Below are positions 55,665-64,000 of a stretch of 64,000 nucleotides of DNA, piece by piece; positions within the stretch are counted from its first letter, which is position 1, and every line of letters starts with the position of its first letter. The position numbers and the translations under genes are program-made. The stretch is from Plantago ovata (taxonomy: Eukaryota > Streptophyta > Magnoliopsida > Lamiales > Plantaginaceae): positions 136,000,096 through 136,064,095 of the forward strand of contig CM051455.1 of the NCBI GenBank assembly GCA_028274465.1. The letters are read 5' to 3'. Under the pieces are notes generated by a model. That model saw only the letters and a list, made by a program, of their open reading frames with translations, ran no database searches and was not told the DNA's origin.

Positions 55665-56339
55665 CTCGGGCTCAACTGATTTTCTATTGCGTTGTTTCCT
55701 TTTGACAAAGCCATCACTATCTGAACCATCAATGCTTTCCACTTGAGGCTTGTCGAACTCTCGCAGGAACAGACGCTCTAATGTTGGCCAATTGATATTT
55801 GGATAATTATTATCCCTTAAAAACTTGTGCCACCAATCTTTCGCCCTTCCTCTCAGATAACATATTGCTAAGTTGGCTCGATCATGATGCTTAATATTGT
55901 TAAACATGAAGCTTGCTAAGTTGGCTCGATCATGATGCTTAATATTGTTAAACATGAAGTGATTAACCGCATCATCTAACCACTTGTATATGTCTTTGTC
56001 ATAGAATTCAGGAAACGCAAGAGGAATACCTTTTGAGCAACGAAGCGCCCTCGAATGGCTCGATGACTTGTCTCTCTTCACCACGTTGTCGTGGATCCTT
56101 GAAGGTTCGATCTTAGGTGACCTCTTCCTATGGGTTTCTCCAGCTTTGATCTTTTCTTCTTTTGTCAAAGAGGTTTCCTTCGGCTTAGATTTAACCGAAA
56201 CCCTAGACGGGCTTCTCCGAGTGTCTCTACTTTGCCGTGCTACTCGCCTCTCAAAAAGCCTTTCCAAGGATTTATCAAGTTTATTGCAGGACTGCAACGC
56301 ATCCCTCAGGATGTGATTCAAATCCCCCTCAGATTCCAT
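55557..56339 (-). CDS. Chimeric gag-LRR open reading frame
   Basis: 260-residue frame that starts as gypsy-type gag and ends as F-box-family LRR sequence. Residues 1 to about 224 are gag: a basic Ser/Arg/Lys-rich N terminus, then the retrotransposon gag core (FPEFYDKDIYKWLDDAVNHF...RGRAKDWWHKFL...LREFD). The rest (QRLIEDILLGCPLIEKLE...) is the LRR of copy D in its original frame for a short way before a stop. A 16-residue segment (FMFNNIKHHDRANLA and one more residue) is duplicated in tandem within gag. No protease, reverse transcriptase or integrase follows. Probably a fossil junction, but uninterrupted and downstream of an LTR promoter. Confidence 0.7.
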   Translation of the reverse strand: MESEGDLNHILRDALQSCNKLDKSLERLFERRVARQSRDTRRSPSRVSVKSKPKETSLTKEEKIKAGETHRKRSPKIEPSRIHDNVVKRDKSSSHSRALRCSKGIPLAFPEFYDKDIYKWLDDAVNHFMFNNIKHHDRANLASFMFNNIKHHDRANLAICYLRGRAKDWWHKFLRDNNYPNINWPTLERLFLREFDKPQVESIDGSDSDGFVKRKQRNRKSVEPEQRLIEDILLGCPLIEKLECMNSYQNIVFACLDMDC

Positions 56340-57016
56340 GTTGCATAATTTCGAGATCTTGAAATTCGTCCGGATTGGCTGCTTGACGGCGCGGCAGGCA
56401 AATGGACTTTGTTTCCGATCTCCACCGTCTAGATTGTATATCTCTGTGTTGGGAAGCTGATGTCAAAATTTGGTGGCGATCCAACCGTATGATCACCGGG
56501 AAACTCCGTTTTCGTACGACTGCGCAGTACTGGCAGATTTGCGCGGAAATCCAAAATAGAAAATAATTTCGAATTTTGACTCTTCGATCTCCTTGTGCGG
56601 AAGCGTGAATTAGGACTCTTCAACCAGGCTCTAGATGCCAAGCTGTTGGGACCTCGGTTTCGAATAGAAAGACTGGAATAATAAACTAGGCAAAACGAAA
56701 GAATTACCTCGATTCTCCTAGCCGATCACGGTTAGGCGAAGAAGAGCTACTAAAGAGTAGTCTTCCCTTCCGTTACTATCTTCCTGGTAACACGGTTCTA
56801 TAGGACTATCTCCCCTGTCGCAAGTACTATAAGACTCAACGCCGGTACTAGAGATGAACTCACGATTTATTAACTGAATGAAAAATATGAATGTCTTACA
56901 CGCTATTTATAATAGTCAAAATAACAGGCTTTGACCCAATAATCTATGGGCTAAGCCCAACTAAGAGAATATTCTAAAGAATAAACCCTAACTAGATAAC
57001 TAAGAATCTAAGTCCA
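55665..57016 (-). mobile_element. Remnant of a gypsy-type LTR retrotransposon
   Basis: Minus strand, 5' to 3': one LTR (right end on this strand at 56644, CCCAACA; outer end uncertain, about 57016), a primer-binding-site-like TGGCATCTAGAGCC starting at 56640 (resembles the plant initiator-Met tRNA site), an untranslated leader, then gag from 56339. The LTR has TATAAATA at 56904-56911 and AATAAA at 56866-56871. All of pol and the 3' LTR are missing; the element is cut at the junction with F-box copy D. Confidence 0.7.
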
Positions 57017-57017
57017 T

Positions 57018-57092
57018 CTCCAGCAGTGTTCTGTTGGGGTTCCGTTGGCCTCAACAGAACCCGAAGAGAACTCCAGCAGTGTTCTGTTGGGT
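57018..57092. repeat. Direct repeat CTCCAGCAGTGTTCTGTTGGG
   Basis: The 20-base core TCCAGCAGTGTTCTGTTGGG occurs at about 57019 and 57073 (54-bp spacing). Sequences of the form CATCTCCAGCAG often begin PIF/Harbinger-like elements in plants, but no matching opposite end was found. Confidence 0.5.
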
Positions 57093-57835
57093 TTAGTGAC
57101 AGAATCCGTTCTGTTGATTTTTTATTTTCTTTGTCTTCTTTTTATAACTTTTTATTTTTTCATTTTTATTTATATCATTCAATTTCATTTATTCTTTTGG
57201 TTTATTTTATTTTCTTTTATATTTGCATTTTATTATTCCTATTTAAAAATTGATCTTCAATTTTATGTTTTAAAATTATATATCAATGTTATTTCAAATT
57301 TAAACTTTGATACTTGAACAAAATATTCGCAATGGAATTTAAAATCGGAATACATAATAACTTTATAAATAATAATACATCAGAATTTAGAACTCACTTT
57401 GCTAAAAATTAAAATTACAAATCCCTAATAATAATAAAAAAAAAAAAACCATACACTTACTTTAAAACTAATTCTACATAATCAACTCCATGCTATGGCG
57501 AGGTCGAGAATGTTCAAAGTTGTGAAGAAGTACCAAAGCAATGTGGAGGAAGGAGCATCGGTTAGTGAAGTTGAGACGATCGAGTACAATGAAGCACGTG
57601 AATTTTTAAACTTTAACGAAAAGGAATAGTATTTTTATGTTATCGTGGTAGTTTTAAGTTTCTACTAGTATGTTTTTAATTTTTAATTTTTTTTTTCTAA
57701 AGGTAGATTAAATTCTACGTATCTGTTGATGGTTATTTCAATAGAATTCAGAATTTCAAAACACTCCTGTTCAGTTCTCCATTCCCACTTTCTCGACGAA
57801 TGCCTGAAAACTAGGATAGGCCTATAGTCTCGACC
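57093..57835. other. AT-rich spacer with a 44-codon open frame
   Basis: Mostly T-rich low complexity. At 57495-57629 (plus) an uninterrupted 44-codon frame (MARSRMFKVVKKYQSN...) has more even base composition than its surroundings. It may be a captured exon or a small hypothetical protein; the family is not recognised. Confidence 0.3.
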
Positions 57836-59580
57836 TCAGGCCGGATAATTGAATTCTCTGGGGCGGATAAAGGTGGGTTCCATGGCATGTGGCGTTACTG
57901 TACGAGGACCCCTTTGGCCCATGACAGTCTTCCCAAACTTACCGGGAGCTCTTTTGTTCAGCAGGTTCATGGCTCTCGTAATTGAAACACATTTGTCGTG
58001 GATATGTAGTCTGATGGTTTCTGCATGCTCTGCCATAGCCTGGATGAAGAGCTCTTCCTCCTCACGATGGGAAGAAGATGTCATCCTGATTGAGTTGTGC
58101 ACGGGCCATGGTAACCTACAAAGAAATACACAAAAGGAGAGCGTATCAGGGAAGCATTAATAATGACTACATCAATAGAATATGAAGTAAATGGAATTTT
58201 TTTTTTAAAGGTTTGTAGTAGGTAAAATTTAAAGAATTTAACAGCAATGTTGCTTGTGAAAATATATCAGACGCATAAATAAAGAGCAAGTAAATTGCAG
58301 TGAGTTTACTGCTTGAAGAACTTCTTGTCCTTTTCAGATACTTTGTAGGTATTCAGAGGAGAGTTTTACACAGCGGCCACATGTGAAGATGTTTCTGAGG
58401 AGAGTATACATTGGCTCACCTCTAGATCGCAAGTGACGCTGAAGCATCGTTTCATTCTGCTTATAAAATGGGTAGTGGTTACAACTAGTAACAGTTTTAA
58501 TGAATAATGTTCACATTACAAAAAGCAATTCTACGAAAACGCATAGTAGGAAGATACACAACAGCGTGCTGTAGCAAAGAATAGACCCCTAATAAGTAGG
58601 ATGTCCTCGTCCTTTGTCCAACCAGCAAGTGTGCACATCCTCCTGTCGATATTGTTGAGGGACAATGGCGCAATGCCATCCTTTTTTTCTATAAATGAGA
58701 TGTTGGATTTTAGGACCGTATTTATATATCAAATATTACCGTAAATCATTTGGAAGACATCGATCTAGATGAAATGTGTTATTGTTTTCAGTCTAATTAA
58801 GTAGTACTTCCTCCGAAAACTTTAAAGGTTAACACTTTATTTTTGTTGACTTTTCGATGTTTGGTTTGACCTCAAATTAATCATAATTGATTACGAAAAA
58901 ATTAATTTTAGAAGTTATATTATATAAATATAAGAAGTATAATTTTATAATACAATTTTTAAAATTATTTTTTTCTTGACGAGTTATTATTTATTTGAGG
59001 TCAAACCGGACATTGAAAATTCAACAAAAATAAAAATAAAGTGTTAACCTTTAAAGTTTCCGGAGGAAGTATGAAATAGTGGAGCTATTTAACGATATTT
59101 AAATTTCATGTAGTAACTCGAACTTAAAAGGTAGACATATTTCTGAAACCAAACATATGCAATGAAATATAAGAAAACTTCTGGGTTTCATTACTGGTTT
59201 GTAAATTTATATTTTTTTCCATATCGTAATAACCTAGTATGGGCAAATTCCAGATGAATTGACCAATGCATCTACACAATTGAAGAGGGATTAGCACGGG
59301 CTGCATCTAAATTAAATAATTGCAGTCCCTTTTTAAGATTACTACATATAATTGGGCATGAAAACAAAGCTGATAATCCACAAATATAATGGCAGTAATA
59401 TATGCGAATTAAAGAACATAAATTAGCACAAACTAACTGTAATCTACACGTAGGCTATCTGATCTATAACTGAGAGTAATTAATTTTAGCAGACAGCGTT
59501 GGAAATTACCTGGCCGGAACAGTTGTCGTCGGTCTGGCAGGAGAGTCCAATTGTGGTTGGCAATGAAAGAGAGGGAAAAT
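57836..59580 (-). CDS. Unidentified spliced transcription unit
   Basis: Minus strand. A likely first exon ends at 59520 (CCAG/GTAATT). A middle segment after acceptor TTTATAG (about 58688) reads GWTKDEDILLI, reminiscent of SANT/trihelix-like plant proteins. A last exon starts at about 58116 (acceptor TTTGTAG) and is open to the stop at 57836, containing EEEELFIQAMAEHAETIRLHI and KRAPGKFGKT. The frames of these pieces have not been joined with confidence and no family is certain. The MITE at 58807-59069 lies in an intron under this model. It could also be two unrelated remnants. Confidence 0.3.
58807..59069. mobile_element. Stowaway-like MITE
   Basis: 263 bp between TA dinucleotides. The ends CTTCCTCCG and CGGAGGAAG extend into a long hairpin (AAAGGTTAACACTTTATTTT pairing with its complement on the right arm). 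Confidence 0.8.
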
Positions 59581-59639
59581 AAGTTGGAAAAATGAGGGGG
59601 AATGAATGTATAACGTTGTTCATTTCGATTTTTATTAAA

Positions 59640-60399
59640 GTAAAAAATTGATCAAACCCCTCAAATTATTAATCATTTGAGATTTTGCCCCCCAAACTAA
59701 TAAGTTTGGTGATTAACCCCCTCAACTATTATATTATATGTTTGAGACAATGCTCCCTGACGTGAATTTTTTAGTTAAATAAATAGATAAAATAACATTT
59801 GTAGGTGTTTAAATTTTATATATTCAACACATAAAAATATTTATTCATATTTCATGGTTACTAAGTTATATTTCACATGACACATAAAAAATTACAAAAT
59901 ATATTTTCTCCGTAATTACTTTATATTGGTCTTTTCAAGTTATTTTTGCCACAAATTACTTTAAATTACATTAAAAAAATATATAAATAATATTATATTT
60001 ATCATCAAAGTACTTTAAGTATAGTTTCACAACATTTTTATATATTTGTTTACATTATAAATTAAAACCAATTCGTTGTCAAAATGTTTTCAAAACATTT
60101 AATAAAAAATAATAATAAAAGTAATGGAAGATAAACTAATTATAAATTACTTCAAAACTATAAAATAAAGTGTGAACGACACTTAAACATCATGATAATC
60201 GACAAAAATAAATTTTGTATGACAACATCTAAAAAATTAACATATTTGGTTGATTTATTAAGAGTTTATTATTAAATTTTTAACATGGGGGACATTGTCT
60301 CAAAAACATGATAGTTGAGGGGTTAATCACCAAATTTATTAGTTTGGGGGGCATAGTCTCAACACAGTAATAATTGAGGGGGTTTGATCCAGTTTTTCC
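59640..60399. mobile_element. Long-TIR Mutator-like element
   Basis: 760 bp flanked by a perfect 9-bp duplication TTTATTAAA (59631-59639 and 60400-60408). Terminal inverted repeats of roughly 130 bp contain TGATCAAACCCC(C)TCAA, TGCCCCCCAAACTAATAA and GGTGATTAACC. The interior is AT-rich with no transposase. The 9-bp duplication and long repeats indicate the Mutator superfamily. Confidence 0.85.
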
Positions 60400-60474
60400 T
60401 TTATTAAACTGAATAAAGGGGGACATTTTGGTAACTGAATGTTCAAATAGTAGGGGTATAAAAGGTAAATGGTA

Positions 60475-60885
60475 TGTTTGGAGCTCAATTTCAAAACTAT
60501 TTTGGATGCGCTTAATTGAGTTTTATGTTTGAAGCTCAATTCCGAAATAGACTCACTACTATTCCTCCCAAAAGTCTTTTGGAGATTTTCCTTTTTTTTT
60601 TTTTCTCTTCAGATTTTGACTTTTTTTTAAAATTATTTTTTACTATTATTTTACATCCACAAATAAAACATCCACCACTTATTCTCCTCAAATTTCGCAC
60701 CTGGTACAAAACAAAAAAAACATTCCTTCTTAAATCTAATTATTACCCTACTCTATATATCTATTTATTTTTTCCTAAATTTAACTCCAAACACAATTCC
60801 TCTCCATCTCCTTAATAGACTTTATTATTCCTCCTTAAAAGAGTTTTGCTAAATTGAGTTTTGGAATCGAGTTTCAAACCGCCTG
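60475..60885. mobile_element. Possible MITE, family uncertain
   Basis: The left arm GTTTGGAGCTCAATTTCAAAAC pairs imperfectly with the right arm TTTTGGAATCGAGTTTCAAAC; the motif recurs just inside the left end. No clear target duplication. Confidence 0.4.
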
Positions 60886-61235
60886 AAATGAAAGGACTTA
60901 TTGTTTAACTAAATTGTTGGTTTCTGGATATTTAATATTGGACCAAAATGGGCTGCTATAAGGAGAAGATAATTGGGCCAGATAAAACATCTTGCAACAA
61001 ATCATGGACGAAATGCAATTTATATTATCTGGAATAAGTGCTTTATCCGATAAAAGCACTACGGAATTTGTCCGATAAAGCTTATGAACCAAACAGGTGC
61101 TTACTGTCCACCAACATAAAATTCTCTGAGATTGCTAAAAGCCTGTAAACCTTAGGTTTTTTCATCTGTAAATTGGCTAAATTCACATCGATATACATAT
61201 ACCATATTAACTGAATCTCTCTGCTCTGCATCTCC
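60886..61235. other. RABF1 upstream region and 5' UTR
   Basis: No gene. The right part is the presumed promoter and leader of RABF1. Confidence 0.5.
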
Positions 61236-64000
61236 ATGGGATGTTCATCCTCAATTCCAGGTAAATTTCATACTTAGGTTTTCCGATCTTTTTTTTTCCC
61301 CCAAAACCCTAAATGGCAATATTTCGTGCTTTCAGAATTATGATAGCTGCGAAATAGATGTTTGATTGATAATACTTCTCTTAATTGACCTCGATCGCTT
61401 GCTATTGTCATTGCCAGGCCCAATTAGCTTTTGTTTGGGTTTATTGTGAATTGAATCGTATGCTCGGAATTGAGCTGAATTGGATTGTTGTATTTGGTGC
61501 AGATAGAAATGCTGGACGGACAGGTGGTTTGAATCCGGAGAATGGGCCCGGAGATGCGAAAAACCTTCGTGTGAAGGTGAGTGTTGATGAAACTCCATAT
61601 GTGGTATATTTGAAGTTAGATTATTGATTATTGATAATAGGAATTGTTTGTAGATGCTTGGTTAATTATGAAATGGGAGAATGAGAACCAATAGAGTTAG
61701 GTATGTGATGCAATTTCGTGCTGAAATGAATTAGGAAGGTAAGAGCGAGGGAGCGCGCCATGTTTTTCTGTTGAGGAAACCTATCTATGTTAGATTCAAG
61801 TAGATTATGGTAATTCCTAATGTTAGCTTTCGGGCTAGATTATGGTAATTCGTAATGATTGAAGCTGTTTGCTGATGTTTGGTTAAATATAAACCATGAT
61901 AGAAGCTGTTTGCTGATGTTTGGTTAAATATAAACCATGATAGAAGCTGTTTGCTGATGTTTGGTTAAATATAAACCATGGTAGAAGCTATGCAACAAAA
62001 GAATTAATATGACATTTGGAAGGAAAAAATTGCACGTGTGATGCAATTTCATGCTTAAGTCAATCAACGAAGTAGCTAGGCATGTGATTTTATCTGCATC
62101 GAGCGGCAGATACAGTGGGAATGATAACCAATATAGTTAGGAAAGAGCGAGGGAGCGAGCGCGCATGTTTGGTTGTTGAGGAAACCTATCTATTTTAGAT
62201 TCAAGCAGATTATGTTAATTCCTACTGCTAAATTTCGGGCTAGATTATGGTAATTCGTAATGATAGAAGTTGTTTACTGATCTTTGGTTAAATATAAACA
62301 AGAAAGGAGTTTGTAGTTAGATGCAATTTCATGTTGAAGCCACGTAACAAAAGAATTGATACGACATTTGAAAGGAAAAAATTGCATATGTGATGCAGTT
62401 TCATGCTGAAGTCAATCAACGAAGTAGCTAGGCATGTGATTTTTCATATCTAACTATCACAGTGATAATTTATTCACACTATGTTTACAGCTGGTGCTAT
62501 TGGGTGATTCTGGGGTAGGGAAGAGCTGCATTGTTCTTCGATTTGTCCGTGGTCAGTTTGACCCTACGTCTAAGGTAATGATCCCAATGAAGAAGAATGT
62601 GACACCATCAAAGTTATTTGGATGATACATAGTTAATTAACTAACTCGGATTGTGTTTGATAATATCAGGTTACTGTTGGAGCTTCTTTCTTGTCTCAGA
62701 CTGTTGCTTTACAAGATTCAACAACTGTAAAATTTGAAATATGGGATACTGCTGGACAAGAGAGGTAACTGGAGTCTGATTCAGTTTCCAATATTTGTTC
62801 TCTAAATAATCATTTAGTTGCTGGATTCTCCATTCATGCAAATCCTCTTGCCAACTGCCCATCACACTTTTCTGGATTTACTAACTGTTAATGCTAGCTA
62901 TCACTTTGCATGCATTGCAGGTACGCTGCTTTGGCCCCATTGTATTATCGAGGTGCTGCAGTTGCAGTTATTGCTTACGATATAACCAGCCCTGAGTCAT
63001 TCAATAAAGCACAATATTGGGTAAAGGTATGTCCACGTTTACATGTTCTGGTGGTGTGTTTAAAATTCATTTGGATTATTTAGTTGAATGCAATTGAATG
63101 AGCTGATAGCTGAAGCATTTGATATGAGCTTAATTTTCCATCTCAAGATAGGCCTGAATATTTTGTAGCATTTTCGTAGTAGCTTAAGTCTAGAACTCAA
63201 CATGTTTGTTGCTTTCAATTAGTGTTCACATAGTGCTTGTCGGGTTAACCATTAGCAATTAAGTATGTAACTGTTACTTATCGTATTGTATATGTTGAGC
63301 AAGCCTTTCAAATTATGCACCATTCTCTCCTTCATAAATTGGAGCTTGTTGATGCAAGACTGAATGTTATTGCCCCTGTTATTGTTTGCAAAAGTTGATT
63401 TGTTTACCAGTAGAAGTAGAGCGATTTAACAAGTGATGGCCTTTGTTATTTTGTTGTTTCACGTAGGATTACTTTTCTATTTTGGCTTCTGATTCTATAG
63501 CATCCTTAATAAAATGGAATACCAAGAGGAAATTTGGTGATAGATTATACTGTGCATCACTGCCTTCTACATAAGGTGCTTTGAGGTCATATGTCACTCT
63601 TCCTGTTACATATTTAGTTTTACATGAATTAGAGTCCTTTTCTCTCATAGTTGGTTATTCGTCTGGGCTGTGGATAGGTTCTATGTTAGAACGTACATTA
63701 TCTTAGGTTTAACCGAGTCAGCATCATCTTCGTTTCAGAATGAATCCCACACTTATTCCAATTTATTGATTTCAAGTAGAATTGAGTTTTACTAATAAAC
63801 TGAATATATGCAACTTGTTGATGTGCATGATTCAACATTTGAAAATAGGAAAGCATTTTATCTTCTCTACTAAACTACTAGCATGTATATTCGTAGTATT
63901 TGGCGTTTAGACAGAAATTATGTCAATGGAGAACAGTGGTCTTTGATGATTTGAAAGGCTTCTTAGAGAACATGCAGCATAGACTAAACCTTTTTCTTAA
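61236..64000 (+). CDS. RABF1: RABF1/ARA6 plant-unique Rab5-type GTPase (5' part)
   Basis: Small GTPase of multivesicular endosomes and plasma membrane that promotes SNARE pairing. Five exons are in the window: 61236-61260, 61503-61576, 62491-62574, 62670-62764 and 62921-63026; the remainder lies beyond 64000. The N terminus MGCSSS is the hallmark of ARA6: Gly2 for myristoylation and Cys3 for palmitoylation, in place of the C-terminal prenylation of ordinary Rabs. Also seen: P-loop GDSGVGKS at the start of exon 3, switch [10 protein letters not shown] across the exon 4/5 junction and YYRGA after it. About 128 of roughly 200 residues are present. The last intron in view starts at 63027 and is at least 974 bp. 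No lesion seen. Confidence 0.93.
61660..62450 (+). repeat. Tandem segmental duplication in RABF1 intron 2
   Basis: About 61670-62090 and 62125-62445 are diverged direct copies, sharing AGAGCGAGGGAGCG, GAGGAAACCTATCTAT, TTTCGGGCTAGATTATGGTA and AATCAACGAAGTAGCTAGGC. Within the first copy, a 41-bp unit (GAAGCTGTTTGCTGATGTTT and on) is repeated three times at 61861-61983. Confidence 0.8.

Overview
This is nuclear DNA of a flowering plant, almost certainly a eudicot. It is AT-rich, has GT-AG spliced genes, wide gene spacing and many degenerate transposons. Recognised proteins include two plant carboxylesterases, mitochondrial FAD-dependent glycerol-3-phosphate dehydrogenase (SDP6), VPS33, a SKP1-like protein, an importin beta-1-like protein, the plant-only Rab5 GTPase RABF1/ARA6, and fragments of FREE1 and PUR7. 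I cannot fix the species.

Layout. 0.3-3.6 kb: tandem pair of intronless carboxylesterase genes (minus). 5.1-10.7 kb: six-exon SDP6 (minus). 11.8-16.8 kb: decayed LINE inserted into a TGAACT-rich repeat. 17.6-26.1 kb: VPS33 (plus, 22 exons), with two single-base lesions, a GC-AG intron, a tandem repeat in intron 3 and a MITE in intron 14. 27.5-28.0 kb: SKP1-like gene (minus). 28.2-31.3 kb: a TIR element, a probable retroposon tail and a broken F-box fragment. 33.0-35.6 kb: importin beta-1-like gene (plus). 36-41 kb: degenerate Q/E-rich repeats, a Stowaway-like MITE and a MULE-type element. 41.4-55.7 kb: minus-strand F-box/LRR cluster with one open copy and four broken ones. A truncated FREE1-like gene, a 1.8-kb TAGTTTCA array, and displaced fragments of VPS33 and PUR7 lie inside it. 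55.7-57.0 kb: remnant of a gypsy-type LTR element whose gag reads into an LRR fragment. 57.8-59.6 kb: an unidentified spliced transcription unit. 58.8-60.9 kb: further MITEs and a MULE. 61.2 kb to the end: 5' part of RABF1.

The housekeeping genes (VPS33, importin, SDP6, RABF1) look like ordinary single loci. The F-box region is a birth-and-death cluster: copies share the same C-terminal exon, intron and terminal mini-exon, and differ by truncation, internal duplication, gene-fragment insertion and retroelement fusion. VPS33, RABF1 and FREE1 all belong to endosomal trafficking, and SKP1 and F-box proteins meet in SCF ubiquitin ligases, but nothing here shows that these neighbours are co-regulated. 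All homology calls were made by eye from translated sequence, without database searches.
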